This document shows, piece after piece, positions 56,955 through 64,000 of a DNA stretch of 64,000 bases. A model generated the notes under the pieces. That model had not been told where the DNA came from. It did not search any database and saw nothing but the letters and a program-made list of their open reading frames with translations. Position 1 is the stretch's first letter, and each line of letters opens with the position of its first letter. This DNA is from Mycobacterium sp. Lineage in GTDB: Bacteria > Actinomycetota > Actinomycetes > Mycobacteriales > Mycobacteriaceae. Location of the stretch: the NCBI RefSeq assembly GCF_004298145.1, contig NZ_SCRH01000046.1, positions 62,001 to 126,000 of the forward strand. The letters are read 5' to 3'. Position numbers and translations under genes: made by a program.

Positions 56955-58532
56955 TTAGAACACCACCGGTTGCTGGAACTCGCCCCACACTGCTTTGAGC
57001 GCGGAGACCATCTCCCCGACCGTGCAGTAGGCGTTGGCGCAGTCGATCAACTTGTGCATCAGGTTGTCGTCTCCTTCGGCGGAACGCGACAGTGCGGCAA
57101 GGCTGGATTCGACTGCGGTCGAATCCCTTTCGGACTTTACCTTGAAGAGTCGCTTGAGCTGAAGATCACGTCCTTCGGCGTCGAGCTCATAGGTGACGAC
57201 ATCGTGTTCCGGCTCCTCGGTGACGAACCGGTTGACCCCGACGACCGGACGCGTGCCGGCTTCGACGTCCTTATGCATGGTGAAGGCTTCATCGGCGATC
57301 AGGCCCTGCAGATAACCGTCCTCGATGGCATGGACCATTCCGCCGTGCCGTTCGAGGTCGGACATGATGTCGATGATGCGGACCTCGGTCGCGTCGGTGA
57401 GCGCCTCCACGAAATACGAACCGCCCAGCGGGTCCGCGACGCTGGCCACGCCGGTTTCGTGCGCGAGGATCTGCTGGGTGCGCAGCGCCAGTGTCGTGGT
57501 TTCCTCGGTGGGCAGCGCGAACGGCTCGTCCCAGGCCGCCGTGAACATCGACTGGACGCCGCCCAGTACGGCGGCCATGGCCTCGTAGGCCACCCGGACG
57601 ATGTTGTTGTGGGCCTGCGGCGCGTACAGCGATGCACCCCCACAGACGCAGCCGAAGCGGAACATCGCCGCCTTGGCCGTCGTCGCCCCGTAGCGCTCCT
57701 GCACGATGGTCGCCCAACGCCGCCGTCCCGCCCGGTATTTGGCGATCTCCTCGAAGAAGTCCCCGTGTGTGTAGAAGAAGAACGAGATCTGGGGTGCGAA
57801 CTGGTCGATGGTCATGCGGCCGCGCTCGACCACGGTGTCGCAATAGGTCACCCCATCGGCCAGGGTGAACGCCATTTCCTGCACCGCGTTGGCCCCGGCG
57901 TCGCGAAAGTGCGCACCGGCCACCGAAATCGCGTTGAACCTCGGCACCTCGGCCGCGCAGAACTCGATGGTGTCGGCGATCAGGCGCAGCGACGGCTCCG
58001 GCGGCCAGATCCAGGTCCCGCGCGAGGCGTACTCCTTGAGGATGTCGTTCTGGATGGTCCCGGTGAGCTTCGAGCGCGGTATCCCTTTTTTCTCGGCGGC
58101 GGCGACGTAGAACGCCAGCAGGATCGCCGCCGTGCCGTTGATGGTCATGCTCGTGCTGAGCTTGTCCAGCGGGATGCCGTCGAACAAGATCTCGAAGTCG
58201 GCCAGGGTGTCCACCGCGACCCCGACCCGGCCGACCTCCTCGCCGAACTCGGGGTCGTCGGAGTCGTATCCGCACTGAGTCGGCAGGTCGAGCGCCACCG
58301 ACAGCCCGGTCCCGCCCTGATCCAGCAGGTAGCGGTAACGACGATTGGATTCCTCGGCGGTGCCGAAACCCGAATATTGGCGGAAGGTCCAGAGCTTGCC
58401 GCGGTAGCCCGACGCGAAGTTGCCCCGAGTGAAGGGGAACTCCCCGGGCTGCGGAGGCTCCGCGCCTCTATCCGCCGGCCCGTATACGGGCTGCAGCGGG
58501 ATGCCGGAGGGAGTATGGGCCGTATTATCCAT
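56955..58532 (-). CDS. acyl-CoA mutase large subunit (methylmalonyl-CoA mutase family)
   Basis: A 525-residue TIM-barrel subunit without the B12 domain. Family marks: TFRQYSGFGTAEESN, SVALDLPTQCGYDSDDP, DKLSTSMTINGTAA, GTIQNDILKEY, IWPPEPSLRLIADT and ISVAGAHFRDAGA. The Tyr of RQY and Arg of PSLR are kept; in isobutyryl-CoA mutases these are replaced (Phe/Gln), so a carboxylated substrate such as methylmalonyl- or ethylmalonyl-CoA is favoured. The order mutase large, small, LLM, CoA transferase forms a leftward operon. MeaB is 16 kb away at 39698. Confidence 0.93.
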   Translation of the reverse strand: MDNTAHTPSGIPLQPVYGPADRGAEPPQPGEFPFTRGNFASGYRGKLWTFRQYSGFGTAEESNRRYRYLLDQGGTGLSVALDLPTQCGYDSDDPEFGEEVGRVGVAVDTLADFEILFDGIPLDKLSTSMTINGTAAILLAFYVAAAEKKGIPRSKLTGTIQNDILKEYASRGTWIWPPEPSLRLIADTIEFCAAEVPRFNAISVAGAHFRDAGANAVQEMAFTLADGVTYCDTVVERGRMTIDQFAPQISFFFYTHGDFFEEIAKYRAGRRRWATIVQERYGATTAKAAMFRFGCVCGGASLYAPQAHNNIVRVAYEAMAAVLGGVQSMFTAAWDEPFALPTEETTTLALRTQQILAHETGVASVADPLGGSYFVEALTDATEVRIIDIMSDLERHGGMVHAIEDGYLQGLIADEAFTMHKDVEAGTRPVVGVNRFVTEEPEHDVVTYELDAEGRDLQLKRLFKVKSERDSTAVESSLAALSRSAEGDDNLMHKLIDCANAYCTVGEMVSALKAVWGEFQQPVVF

Positions 58533-58623
58533 CGGTGAATAACGTACTTGCAAAAAAAGAGAATGCCAATACCACCCGTTTGACCAGGTCAGACGGGTGT
58601 CTTGACCAGGTCGAAGGAGACGA

Positions 58624-59460
58624 ATGGCTAACAACTTGCTCACCGATCGCACCGTGGTGATCTCCGGCGGCAGCCGCGGCATCGGCCTCGCGATCGGCAT
58701 CGGCGCGGCCAAGCGGGGCGCCAACGTGGTGCTCATGGCCAAGACCGACACCCCACATCCGCGACTGCCCGGAACGGTGCACACCGCAGCCGCCGACGTC
58801 GAGGCCGCCGGCGGGAAGGCGCTGGCCGTCGTCGGCGATGTGCGGCGCGAAGAGGATGTGCAGCGCGTGGTCGAGGCTGCGGTGCAGCGGTTCGGCGGCA
58901 TCGACGTCTGCGTCAACAATGCCAGCGCCATCGCGGTGGAACCGACCGCCGTGCTGTCGGCCAAGAAATACAACCTGATGCAGGAGATCAACCTGCGCGG
59001 CACGTTCCTGCTGACCAAGGCGTGCGTGCCCCATCTCCAGAAATCGCCCAACCCGCACGTGCTGACCATCTCGCCACCGATCAATATGAACCCGCGCTGG
59101 TTGGGTGCACACCCGGCCTACACGCTGTCCAAGTACGGCATGACACTGCTGTCGCTGGGCTGGGCGGCCGAATTCGCCTTCCAACCCGGCAAAGCCGGGA
59201 TCGCAGTGAATTGTCTTTGGCCGCAGACCTATATCGCCACTGCCGCCGTCGCCAACATGGCCGACGGTGACCGGCTGGCCGCGTCGTCGCGCAGCCCCGA
59301 GATCATGGCCGACGCCGCCATCGAGATCGTCTCTCGACCCGCCCGGGACGCCACCGGCGACTGCCACATCGACGCCGAGGTCCTGAAATCCGCCGGGGTC
59401 GCGGACCTGTCCCCGTACGGCGGCGGCGAGCAGCCTATTCCGGATCTTTTCCTCGACTGA
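58624..59460 (+). CDS. SDR family oxidoreductase (HSDL2-like)
   Basis: A 278-residue SDR of the hydroxysteroid-dehydrogenase-like 2 group: ISGGSRGIGLAIGIGAAKRGA, VVLMAKTDTPHPRLPGTVHT (the long loop typical of HSDL2), NNASAIAVEP, TISPPINMNPRWLGAHPAYT and YTLSKYGMT. The catalytic serine is replaced in context by the TISPP segment, as in HSDL2 proteins. AAGGAG lies four bases before ATG. It is divergent from the mutase operon and separated by 91 bases without a clear palindrome. A role in fatty- or hydroxyacyl metabolism is likely. Confidence 0.9.
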   Translation: MANNLLTDRTVVISGGSRGIGLAIGIGAAKRGANVVLMAKTDTPHPRLPGTVHTAAADVEAAGGKALAVVGDVRREEDVQRVVEAAVQRFGGIDVCVNNASAIAVEPTAVLSAKKYNLMQEINLRGTFLLTKACVPHLQKSPNPHVLTISPPINMNPRWLGAHPAYTLSKYGMTLLSLGWAAEFAFQPGKAGIAVNCLWPQTYIATAAVANMADGDRLAASSRSPEIMADAAIEIVSRPARDATGDCHIDAEVLKSAGVADLSPYGGGEQPIPDLFLD

Positions 59461-59533
59461 ATACCTATGCGCGGCAGATGATTTCACCGTGCGGGATGGC
59501 GATAAAGCCATTATTGCCTCGATATACGAGACA

Positions 59534-60244
59534 CTAGTCGACGGGAACGTCGAGAATCGGACGGTCGACGCCGGCTCCCGGACCGTCGAAATGCCACCAT
59601 TCACCGGAGTACGGGCTCAGACCTCCGTACTTCATCGCGTCGCGCAGCGTGGCTCGGTTCGCCCGAGCGTCGGCACTGATGCCCTGGGTGTTGAAAGCGG
59701 TTGCCCGAGGGGTGAAGTCGTCGAAGTCGGTGCCCATGTCGGCCAGGCAGAGCCCGCCCGCGCGTAGCCGCGATGCGCACGGCTGTTGCGTCGTTGTGAA
59801 GGTCACATCGACCGAGCGTCCGGACTCGTGGCTGCGCGCATACTGGCCCGGGCGTGCCACCCAAGCGGGGTTGGGGACCACGGTGAACATCTTGACCTGG
59901 GCGTCGTGCGGCCGGTAGCAATCCCAGAACACCAACAGGTGGCCCTGCGCCCGCAGCGTTGACGCGGCGTTTCCGAGTCCTTGAGACATAGACTGGTGCA
60001 CAAGGCATCTGGCGTCGGACGGATACAACTGCGTGTGGGTGAAATTGTTCGTCGTCGCGTAGCGCAGGTCGATCACCGCGTCGGGAACGACGGTGCGGAC
60101 GTCGACGAACCCGGCCGCGCGGGCGGCATCGCTGACCGGCGGCACGTCGGGGCCGGCCGCCCCGCGGGGGGTGCCCCATGCCGCACCCCATCCCCAGACC
60201 AGGCCAACGGCGACGGCCAGCTTGAGCACCCCTGCGAGACGCAT
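59534..60244 (-). CDS. D-alanyl-D-alanine dipeptidase (VanX-like, M15) with signal peptide
   Basis: A 236-residue secreted M15D peptidase. The N-terminus MRLAGVLKLAVAVGLVWGWG is a signal sequence (preferred to the longer frame). The zinc site is SHESGRSVDV (His and Asp) and EWWHFDG (Glu and His), preceded by VIDLRYATTNNFTHTQLYP and LVFWDCYRP. It hydrolyses D-Ala-D-Ala dipeptides outside the cell and is a cell-wall housekeeping-type gene rather than a catabolic one. It ends near the SDR at 59460 in convergent orientation. Confidence 0.9.
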   Translation of the reverse strand: MRLAGVLKLAVAVGLVWGWGAAWGTPRGAAGPDVPPVSDAARAAGFVDVRTVVPDAVIDLRYATTNNFTHTQLYPSDARCLVHQSMSQGLGNAASTLRAQGHLLVFWDCYRPHDAQVKMFTVVPNPAWVARPGQYARSHESGRSVDVTFTTTQQPCASRLRAGGLCLADMGTDFDDFTPRATAFNTQGISADARANRATLRDAMKYGGLSPYSGEWWHFDGPGAGVDRPILDVPVD

Positions 60245-60313
60245 GCGGCCATTGTCCCGGTCGATCGGGCCGCGGCGGGTCATCTGGGCCGTCGGGCGTG
60301 GCCGGGTTGCGCC

Positions 60314-61210
60314 TTATCCGAGTTCGGCGGTCGCCACGGCGAGCCAGTCGTCGGCCGATAATCGGCTTTCGCGCGTCGGGTCGTAGCGCCGCAACAGCGC
60401 AGACACCGTCAGATGCTCGCGGAGTTCGAATCCGTGGGCCGCCAACGTTGCGTTCAGGTCGGACTCGGTGAAGTCGGTGCGATACGGTTCGCCGCGCCGG
60501 GTAACCATCCGGGCGATCCGGTCCGCGCTTTTCCATGGGGTATTTGCGGCGACGACGCCCGCAGTGATGTAGTCGAGGACGAGTCGGCTTCCCGGGGTGC
60601 AGAGTCCGGCGAGGTCGGCGAGCGTCGCATCGATGGCACCAAGTGTCAGGTACGGGGTAACTCCCAGCCACACAACAAGCGTTGGAGCGGTGGGGTCGAA
60701 GCGGGCGGCGAGCAGGCCTTCGCGGAGCGCGTTCCATTCCAAATCGCAAGCCACCCAATTTATTCGGCATCGGTGCTGCGACGGCAATAGCCGTTCGACC
60801 ACGGGGCGCTTGTCGGCTTGAGTGGCCGGCGCGTCGACCTCGAAAATTGTCACCGGGCTGGTTGCGCGGCGGAGGCTGGTCGTGTCGAAGCCGGCGCCGA
60901 GCAGCACGAGTTGGCTGATTCCTGCGCTGATCGCGGCCTCACATGCGTCGTCGACGTAGCGCACCCGAAGCGCGATGTGGGCGTGCAGCCCTCCCCACAG
61001 ATGGTCAAAAATCCGAAGCGCAGCGTCGGCCGAGCCTCGGTGGCCCAGGATGGCACGCAGCGCGGGGTGCCTGACGAAATACCGGGAGTAGCGGTCGTCC
61101 ACGAGGCGACGACCTGGGGGCCGCAGCGTTTCCGCCGCGCGTTGGAACGCATTGACTTCGGCCGTCCAACTCGCCGCGCGATCAAGACGCCGGGCACCCA
61201 GATCAACCAT
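60314..61210 (-). CDS. class I SAM-dependent methyltransferase (TIGR00027/LCMT-like)
   Basis: A 298-residue O-methyltransferase of the mycobacterium-rich TIGR00027 group: VDDRYSRYFVRHPALRAI, RVRYVDDACEAAISAGISQL, VLLGAGFDTTSLR (SAM motif I), IFEVDAPATQADKR (motif II), WVACDLE and VVWLGVTPYLT. GGGAGG lies two bases before the ATG. It is divergent from the MocR-type regulator gene. The methyl acceptor is unknown; carboxyl or hydroxyl methylation is usual. Confidence 0.92.
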   Translation of the reverse strand: MVDLGARRLDRAASWTAEVNAFQRAAETLRPPGRRLVDDRYSRYFVRHPALRAILGHRGSADAALRIFDHLWGGLHAHIALRVRYVDDACEAAISAGISQLVLLGAGFDTTSLRRATSPVTIFEVDAPATQADKRPVVERLLPSQHRCRINWVACDLEWNALREGLLAARFDPTAPTLVVWLGVTPYLTLGAIDATLADLAGLCTPGSRLVLDYITAGVVAANTPWKSADRIARMVTRRGEPYRTDFTESDLNATLAAHGFELREHLTVSALLRRYDPTRESRLSADDWLAVATAELG

Positions 61211-61284
61211 TGCCTCCCCTTTGCACGAACCGCTACGCGGTCGACGCTATCGAACACACCGGCACATCGGTAAGGTCCAATTTG

Positions 61285-62706
61285 ATGGCGAATTCTTGGA
61301 CCAGCCGCGATACCGGGGTCGACCTGCATCTTGACCTTCCACCGGGCCGCGGCCGGCGCGCGGCACTCGAAGCCGCACTGCGACAAGCCATCCGGGACGG
61401 CCGCCTCGCCCCCGGTGAATGGTTGCCGTCCTCCCGTGGCCTCGCCGCACAACTCGGGCTCGCGCGCGGAACGGTCGTCGAGGTCTATTCGCAACTGGCA
61501 GCCGAGGGATACCTCCGCACCCGCCCCGGCGCAACGACCCAGGTGGCGGGCGGGCCGCATCTCCACGCACCGGTCAGTCCCGCACCCGTTGTCCAGCGCT
61601 ACGCGGCCGATTTTCGCCTCGGCCGCCCGGACCTCAGCATGTTCCCTCGCACCGAATGGCTACGCGCGCTACGCCGAGTCCTGCAGGAGACTCCGCACGC
61701 CGAGCTCGGGCCGGCAGATCCGCGTGGCTCACCGCGCCTGCGCGCAGCGCTGGCCAACTATCTGGGTCGAGTACGCGGAGTGCTCACCACCGGCGAGCAC
61801 ATTGTCATCTGCAGCGGGTTCACGCAGGGGCTGCGCCTGGTGTGTGAGGCACTGGCCGCCGGCGGAGCCCGCTCGATCGCCCTCGAGAATCCCTGCCTGC
61901 CCGACCATCGTGCGACGGCGGCCGCCGGCGGCCTTGCCATCGATGCACTCGACGTCGACGACGGCGGCGCGCGGCCCGAGGGATTGACCAAAACCGTTGC
62001 CGCGGCGGTCCTCACCCCGGCGCACCAGGCGGTGCTCGGGGCGACGCTCGACGCCGACCGCCGCACCGAGTTCACGCGGCTCGCCGCCGCCCGCGGTGCG
62101 TATCTGATCGAGGACGACTACGACGGGGAATTTCGCTACGACCGTCACCCCGTCGGCGCGCTGCAGGGCCTGGCGCCCGAACACGTCGTCTACGCGGGCA
62201 GCGCCAGCAAGAGCCTGGCGCCCGGTGTCCGCCTTGGGTGGTTAGCGCTGCCCGCCGCCCTGGTCGACGGGGTTGTCGAGGCCAAGCGCCGCGCCGACCG
62301 CGGAACCGATGTACTCGCCCAGTTGACGTTCGCGGAGTTGCTCGAATCGGGGGCGCTTGACCGGCACGTCCGGCGGATGCGGCGGCGCTACCGGTACCGC
62401 CGCGACGCCCTTGTCGCTACCCTCGGCCGTTGCGCCCCCGGGATGCCGGTGCTGGGAATCGCCGCCGGGCTGCATGCCGTTGTCTCACTGCCCGAGGACA
62501 TCTCGGAGGGCGACGTGTTGGCCGCCGCGCACCAACGCGACATCGCTCTCACCGGGCTGACGCCCTTCTGGCACGACACAGCTCAGCGCGCCGACGGCAT
62601 CATCATCGGTTACGGAACACCGTCCGAGCACGAATACACCACCGCACTCGCACATCTCGGGCAGTTCCTGTCCGACGTGGCCGTTCGACCATCTATTCGC
62701 GGGTAG
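61285..62706 (+). CDS. MocR/PdxR-type GntR regulator with aminotransferase domain
   Basis: A 473-residue fusion: an N-terminal GntR winged helix (ALEAALRQAIRDGRLAPGEW, PSSRGLAAQLGLARGTVVEV, YSQLAAEGYLRTRPGATT) and a fold-type I aminotransferase-like domain with AELGPADPRGSPRLRAALAN, YLIEDDYDGEFRYDRHP and the PLP lysine in YAGSASKSLAPGVRLGW. The family senses pyridoxal phosphate or amino-compound aldimines and activates nearby genes. The start is MANSWTSR, after a weak AAGG site. It is divergent from the methyltransferase gene. Confidence 0.91.
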   Translation: MANSWTSRDTGVDLHLDLPPGRGRRAALEAALRQAIRDGRLAPGEWLPSSRGLAAQLGLARGTVVEVYSQLAAEGYLRTRPGATTQVAGGPHLHAPVSPAPVVQRYAADFRLGRPDLSMFPRTEWLRALRRVLQETPHAELGPADPRGSPRLRAALANYLGRVRGVLTTGEHIVICSGFTQGLRLVCEALAAGGARSIALENPCLPDHRATAAAGGLAIDALDVDDGGARPEGLTKTVAAAVLTPAHQAVLGATLDADRRTEFTRLAAARGAYLIEDDYDGEFRYDRHPVGALQGLAPEHVVYAGSASKSLAPGVRLGWLALPAALVDGVVEAKRRADRGTDVLAQLTFAELLESGALDRHVRRMRRRYRYRRDALVATLGRCAPGMPVLGIAAGLHAVVSLPEDISEGDVLAAAHQRDIALTGLTPFWHDTAQRADGIIIGYGTPSEHEYTTALAHLGQFLSDVAVRPSIRG

Positions 62707-62777
62707 CCGGTCAGCTAGCCTTGATGCTGGCCACCGGCTCGTCAGGGGCTTGAGAAAGCTGTCAGGAGGGTTCCGCA

Positions 62778-63209
62778 ATGCCGATGATCGACCTGACATT
62801 CGTGCGCGGCTCGGTGGACGAGGCAGCCCTGAGCCCGCTGGCCGACGAGTTGGTCACGGTATTGCTGCGCGCCGAACGCGCCCCGGACACACCGTTTTTG
62901 CGTGACAACACCTGGGTGTATCTACACGCGCTGGACACCGAAGCGCTCTCGGTGGGCGGCCGGGGACCGGGTGCGCCTCGGTTCAGGGTTGATCTCACAG
63001 TATTCGAAGGTGCGCTGTCGCAGGACCGCAAGGAACAGCTGGCCGCCGACGTGCACGCCGCGGTGTGTGCCGCGGCGGGAATCGACCCTCAGGGCCCGAA
63101 GGCGTTTCACGTGTGGATGTTGATCCGCGAGATTCCCGAAGGAAACTGGGCCGGCGGCGGCAATATCATTTACTACCGGCAGGTGAAAGGCCTTGCAGCG
63201 CAGGACTGA
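62778..63209 (+). CDS. tautomerase family protein (4-OT/cis-CaaD-like)
   Basis: A 143-residue two-repeat tautomerase. Met is followed by Pro (MPMIDLTFVRGSVDE), which becomes the catalytic N-terminal proline after Met removal. VDLTVFEGALSQDRKEQLAA with FHVWMLIREIPEGNWAGGG is the second beta-alpha-beta unit. AGGAGGG lies upstream of ATG. The double-length form resembles cis-3-chloroacrylic acid dehalogenase-type and malonate-semialdehyde-type tautomerases. It could isomerise enol/keto products of ring cleavage, but it lies outside the catabolic operons. Confidence 0.88.
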   Translation: MPMIDLTFVRGSVDEAALSPLADELVTVLLRAERAPDTPFLRDNTWVYLHALDTEALSVGGRGPGAPRFRVDLTVFEGALSQDRKEQLAADVHAAVCAAAGIDPQGPKAFHVWMLIREIPEGNWAGGGNIIYYRQVKGLAAQD

Positions 63210-63215
63210 TGGCGG

Positions 63216-64000
63216 TCAGTCGGCCGCGGTGAACTCGATGTGCAACTCCGTCAGTCCGCGCAGCAAGAACGTGGACTCGTAGCGGTACTGGCGGTTGGAA
63301 CGCAGACCGTGCTTGGCCTCACTGATTCTGAATTCGCGCGTTCGGTCCAGGAGGCGGTTGACGGTGATGTGTCCTTCCACGCGTGCCAGCGGCGCACCCG
63401 CGCACGTGTGGATTCCGCGACCGAAGGCAATGTGCTCGCGAACGTTCTTCCGGTCGACGTGGAATTCGTCGGGATTCTCGAACTTTCGCGGGTCACGGTT
63501 GGCGGCTCCCAGGCACAGCATGATGACGGTGCCGGCCGGGATGTGTACCCCACCCAGGGTGGTGGTCTTACGCGCCAGGCGGAAGTCGACCTTGGTCGGG
63601 CTCTGCATGCGCAGCGCTTCTTCGATGAACGTGCCGATCAAGCCTCGATCTGAACGCAGCCGCTCTTGCAGCTCGGGGTCATCGCCGAGGATCTGCACCG
63701 CCGAGCTGAGCAGTTTGGTCACGGTCTCCTGCCCGGCCGCGAACAAGAAGGTCGCCGGCCGGACGACCTCCAACAGCGGCGGGATCGAGCCATCGGGATA
63801 CGTGGCGGTCGCCAGGCCGGTCAACACGTCTTCGCGGGCTCGCTGTCGCCGGTCGGTGATGTAGGCGCTGAACAGATCGTCAAGGTACTGCAACGGGTTG
63901 CTGCCCACCGGTTCGTGATCCAGCGCGCCCACCCTGGCGCCCGGCGCATTGCCGGCCCCGAGATTGCGGCGGATCTCCGCGCGGTCCTCGTCGGGGACCC
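63216..64000 (-). CDS. cytochrome P450, C-terminal part (runs off the window)
   Basis: The reading frame stays open to the window edge, giving about 260 residues of a P450 C-terminal half. The oxygen-activating helix carries FLFAAGQETVTK, the ExxR is in EEALR, and the haem loop is FGRGIHTCAGAPLA with the cysteine ligand. Residues upstream of the GTG at 63932 still read as protein (DEDRAEIRRNL), so the true start is beyond the window. It is divergent from the P450 at 23656. Its end is seven bases from the stop of the tautomerase gene, tail-to-tail. Confidence 0.92.
   Translation of the reverse strand, partial: VPDEDRAEIRRNLGAGNAPGARVGALDHEPVGSNPLQYLDDLFSAYITDRRQRAREDVLTGLATATYPDGSIPPLLEVVRPATFLFAAGQETVTKLLSSAVQILGDDPELQERLRSDRGLIGTFIEEALRMQSPTKVDFRLARKTTTLGGVHIPAGTVIMLCLGAANRDPRKFENPDEFHVDRKNVREHIAFGRGIHTCAGAPLARVEGHITVNRLLDRTREFRISEAKHGLRSNRQYRYESTFLLRGLTELHIEFTAAD

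Noticed and set aside
58557..58575. GAGAAT half-site between the mutase and HSDL2-like genes
   Set aside because: The second half (AATACC) matches only 3 of 6 bases, so it is not counted as a regulon site.
1..64000. tRNA, rRNA or CRISPR features
   Set aside because: No CCA-type tRNA ends, rRNA landmarks or regularly spaced direct repeats were seen while reading.

Overview
The window is high-GC actinobacterial DNA and is most likely chromosomal sequence from a Mycobacterium species. Supporting signs are a mycofactocin-type short-chain dehydrogenase, luciferase-like (LLM) flavin/F420 oxidoreductases, a Mycobacterium-style class I SAM methyltransferase, many FadE-like acyl-CoA dehydrogenases, family III CoA transferases, frequent GTG/TTG starts and tight 1-4 base stop/start overlaps. 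I cannot name the species from sequence alone. No rRNA, tRNA or CRISPR array was seen.

Nearly the whole window is a catabolic gene district arranged as opposing operons. Region 59-5102 (minus) holds an ACMSD-like amidohydrolase, an acyl-CoA dehydrogenase, a thiolase, a TetR regulator and a small hypothetical. Region 5502-11259 (plus) is a Rieske oxygenase operon: carboxymuconolactone decarboxylase-like protein, Rieske alpha subunit, small protein, amidohydrolase-fold protein, SnoaL-like protein and a two-subunit acyl-CoA dehydrogenase. A DUF4190-like membrane protein, another acyl-CoA dehydrogenase, a TetR regulator and two SDRs follow. Region 15820-26761 (minus) is a TetR/ferredoxin/P450 operon with an amidohydrolase, two M24-fold proteins, a crotonase, a double-length CoA transferase and two SDRs. 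Region 27881-37026 (minus) is a meta-cleavage operon (mhpC, mhpA, mhpB) joined to a KstD-like dehydrogenase, an LLM monooxygenase, an SDR, a cyclase and a second alpha/beta hydrolase. It is divergent from an IclR regulator and a second KstD-like flavoprotein. Region 39698-50567 carries meaB, a thiolase, an alpha/beta hydrolase, a crotonase, a second two-subunit acyl-CoA dehydrogenase, a lone tnpB insertion, an acyl-CoA ligase, a 2Fe-2S ferredoxin, an EthD-like protein and a second ACMSD-like amidohydrolase. Region 50637-54412 has a second Rieske oxygenase with three SnoaL-fold proteins and a TetR regulator. Region 54545-59460 has a split B12 mutase with an LLM oxidoreductase, a CoA transferase and a divergent SDR. 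The last 4.5 kb (VanX-like dipeptidase, methyltransferase, MocR regulator, tautomerase, partial P450) looks unrelated.

The clearest new signal is regulatory. A perfect 15-bp palindrome, GAGAATNNNATTCTC, occurs at 5465, 13080, 13948, 41791 and 48535, each time in a promoter region. It links the first Rieske operon, the TetR at 13130, the mycofactocin SDR operon, thiolase/meaB with an alpha/beta hydrolase, and ligase/ferredoxin/amidohydrolase into one apparent regulon. The TetR at 13130 is the best candidate regulator because one site lies in its own divergent promoter. Three other TetR genes and the IclR gene have their own distinct palindromes, so at least five local circuits can be read directly from the DNA.

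The genes plausibly work together by oxygenating a cyclic or alicyclic substrate (P450, two Rieske oxygenases, LLM enzymes), dehydrogenating or aromatising it (SDRs, two KstD-like enzymes), opening the ring (MhpA/B/C, cyclase, amidohydrolases), and degrading the chain as CoA thioesters (ligase, CoA transferases, acyl-CoA dehydrogenases, crotonases, thiolases, B12 mutase/MeaB). The substrate is unknown, and this integrated pathway is inference.
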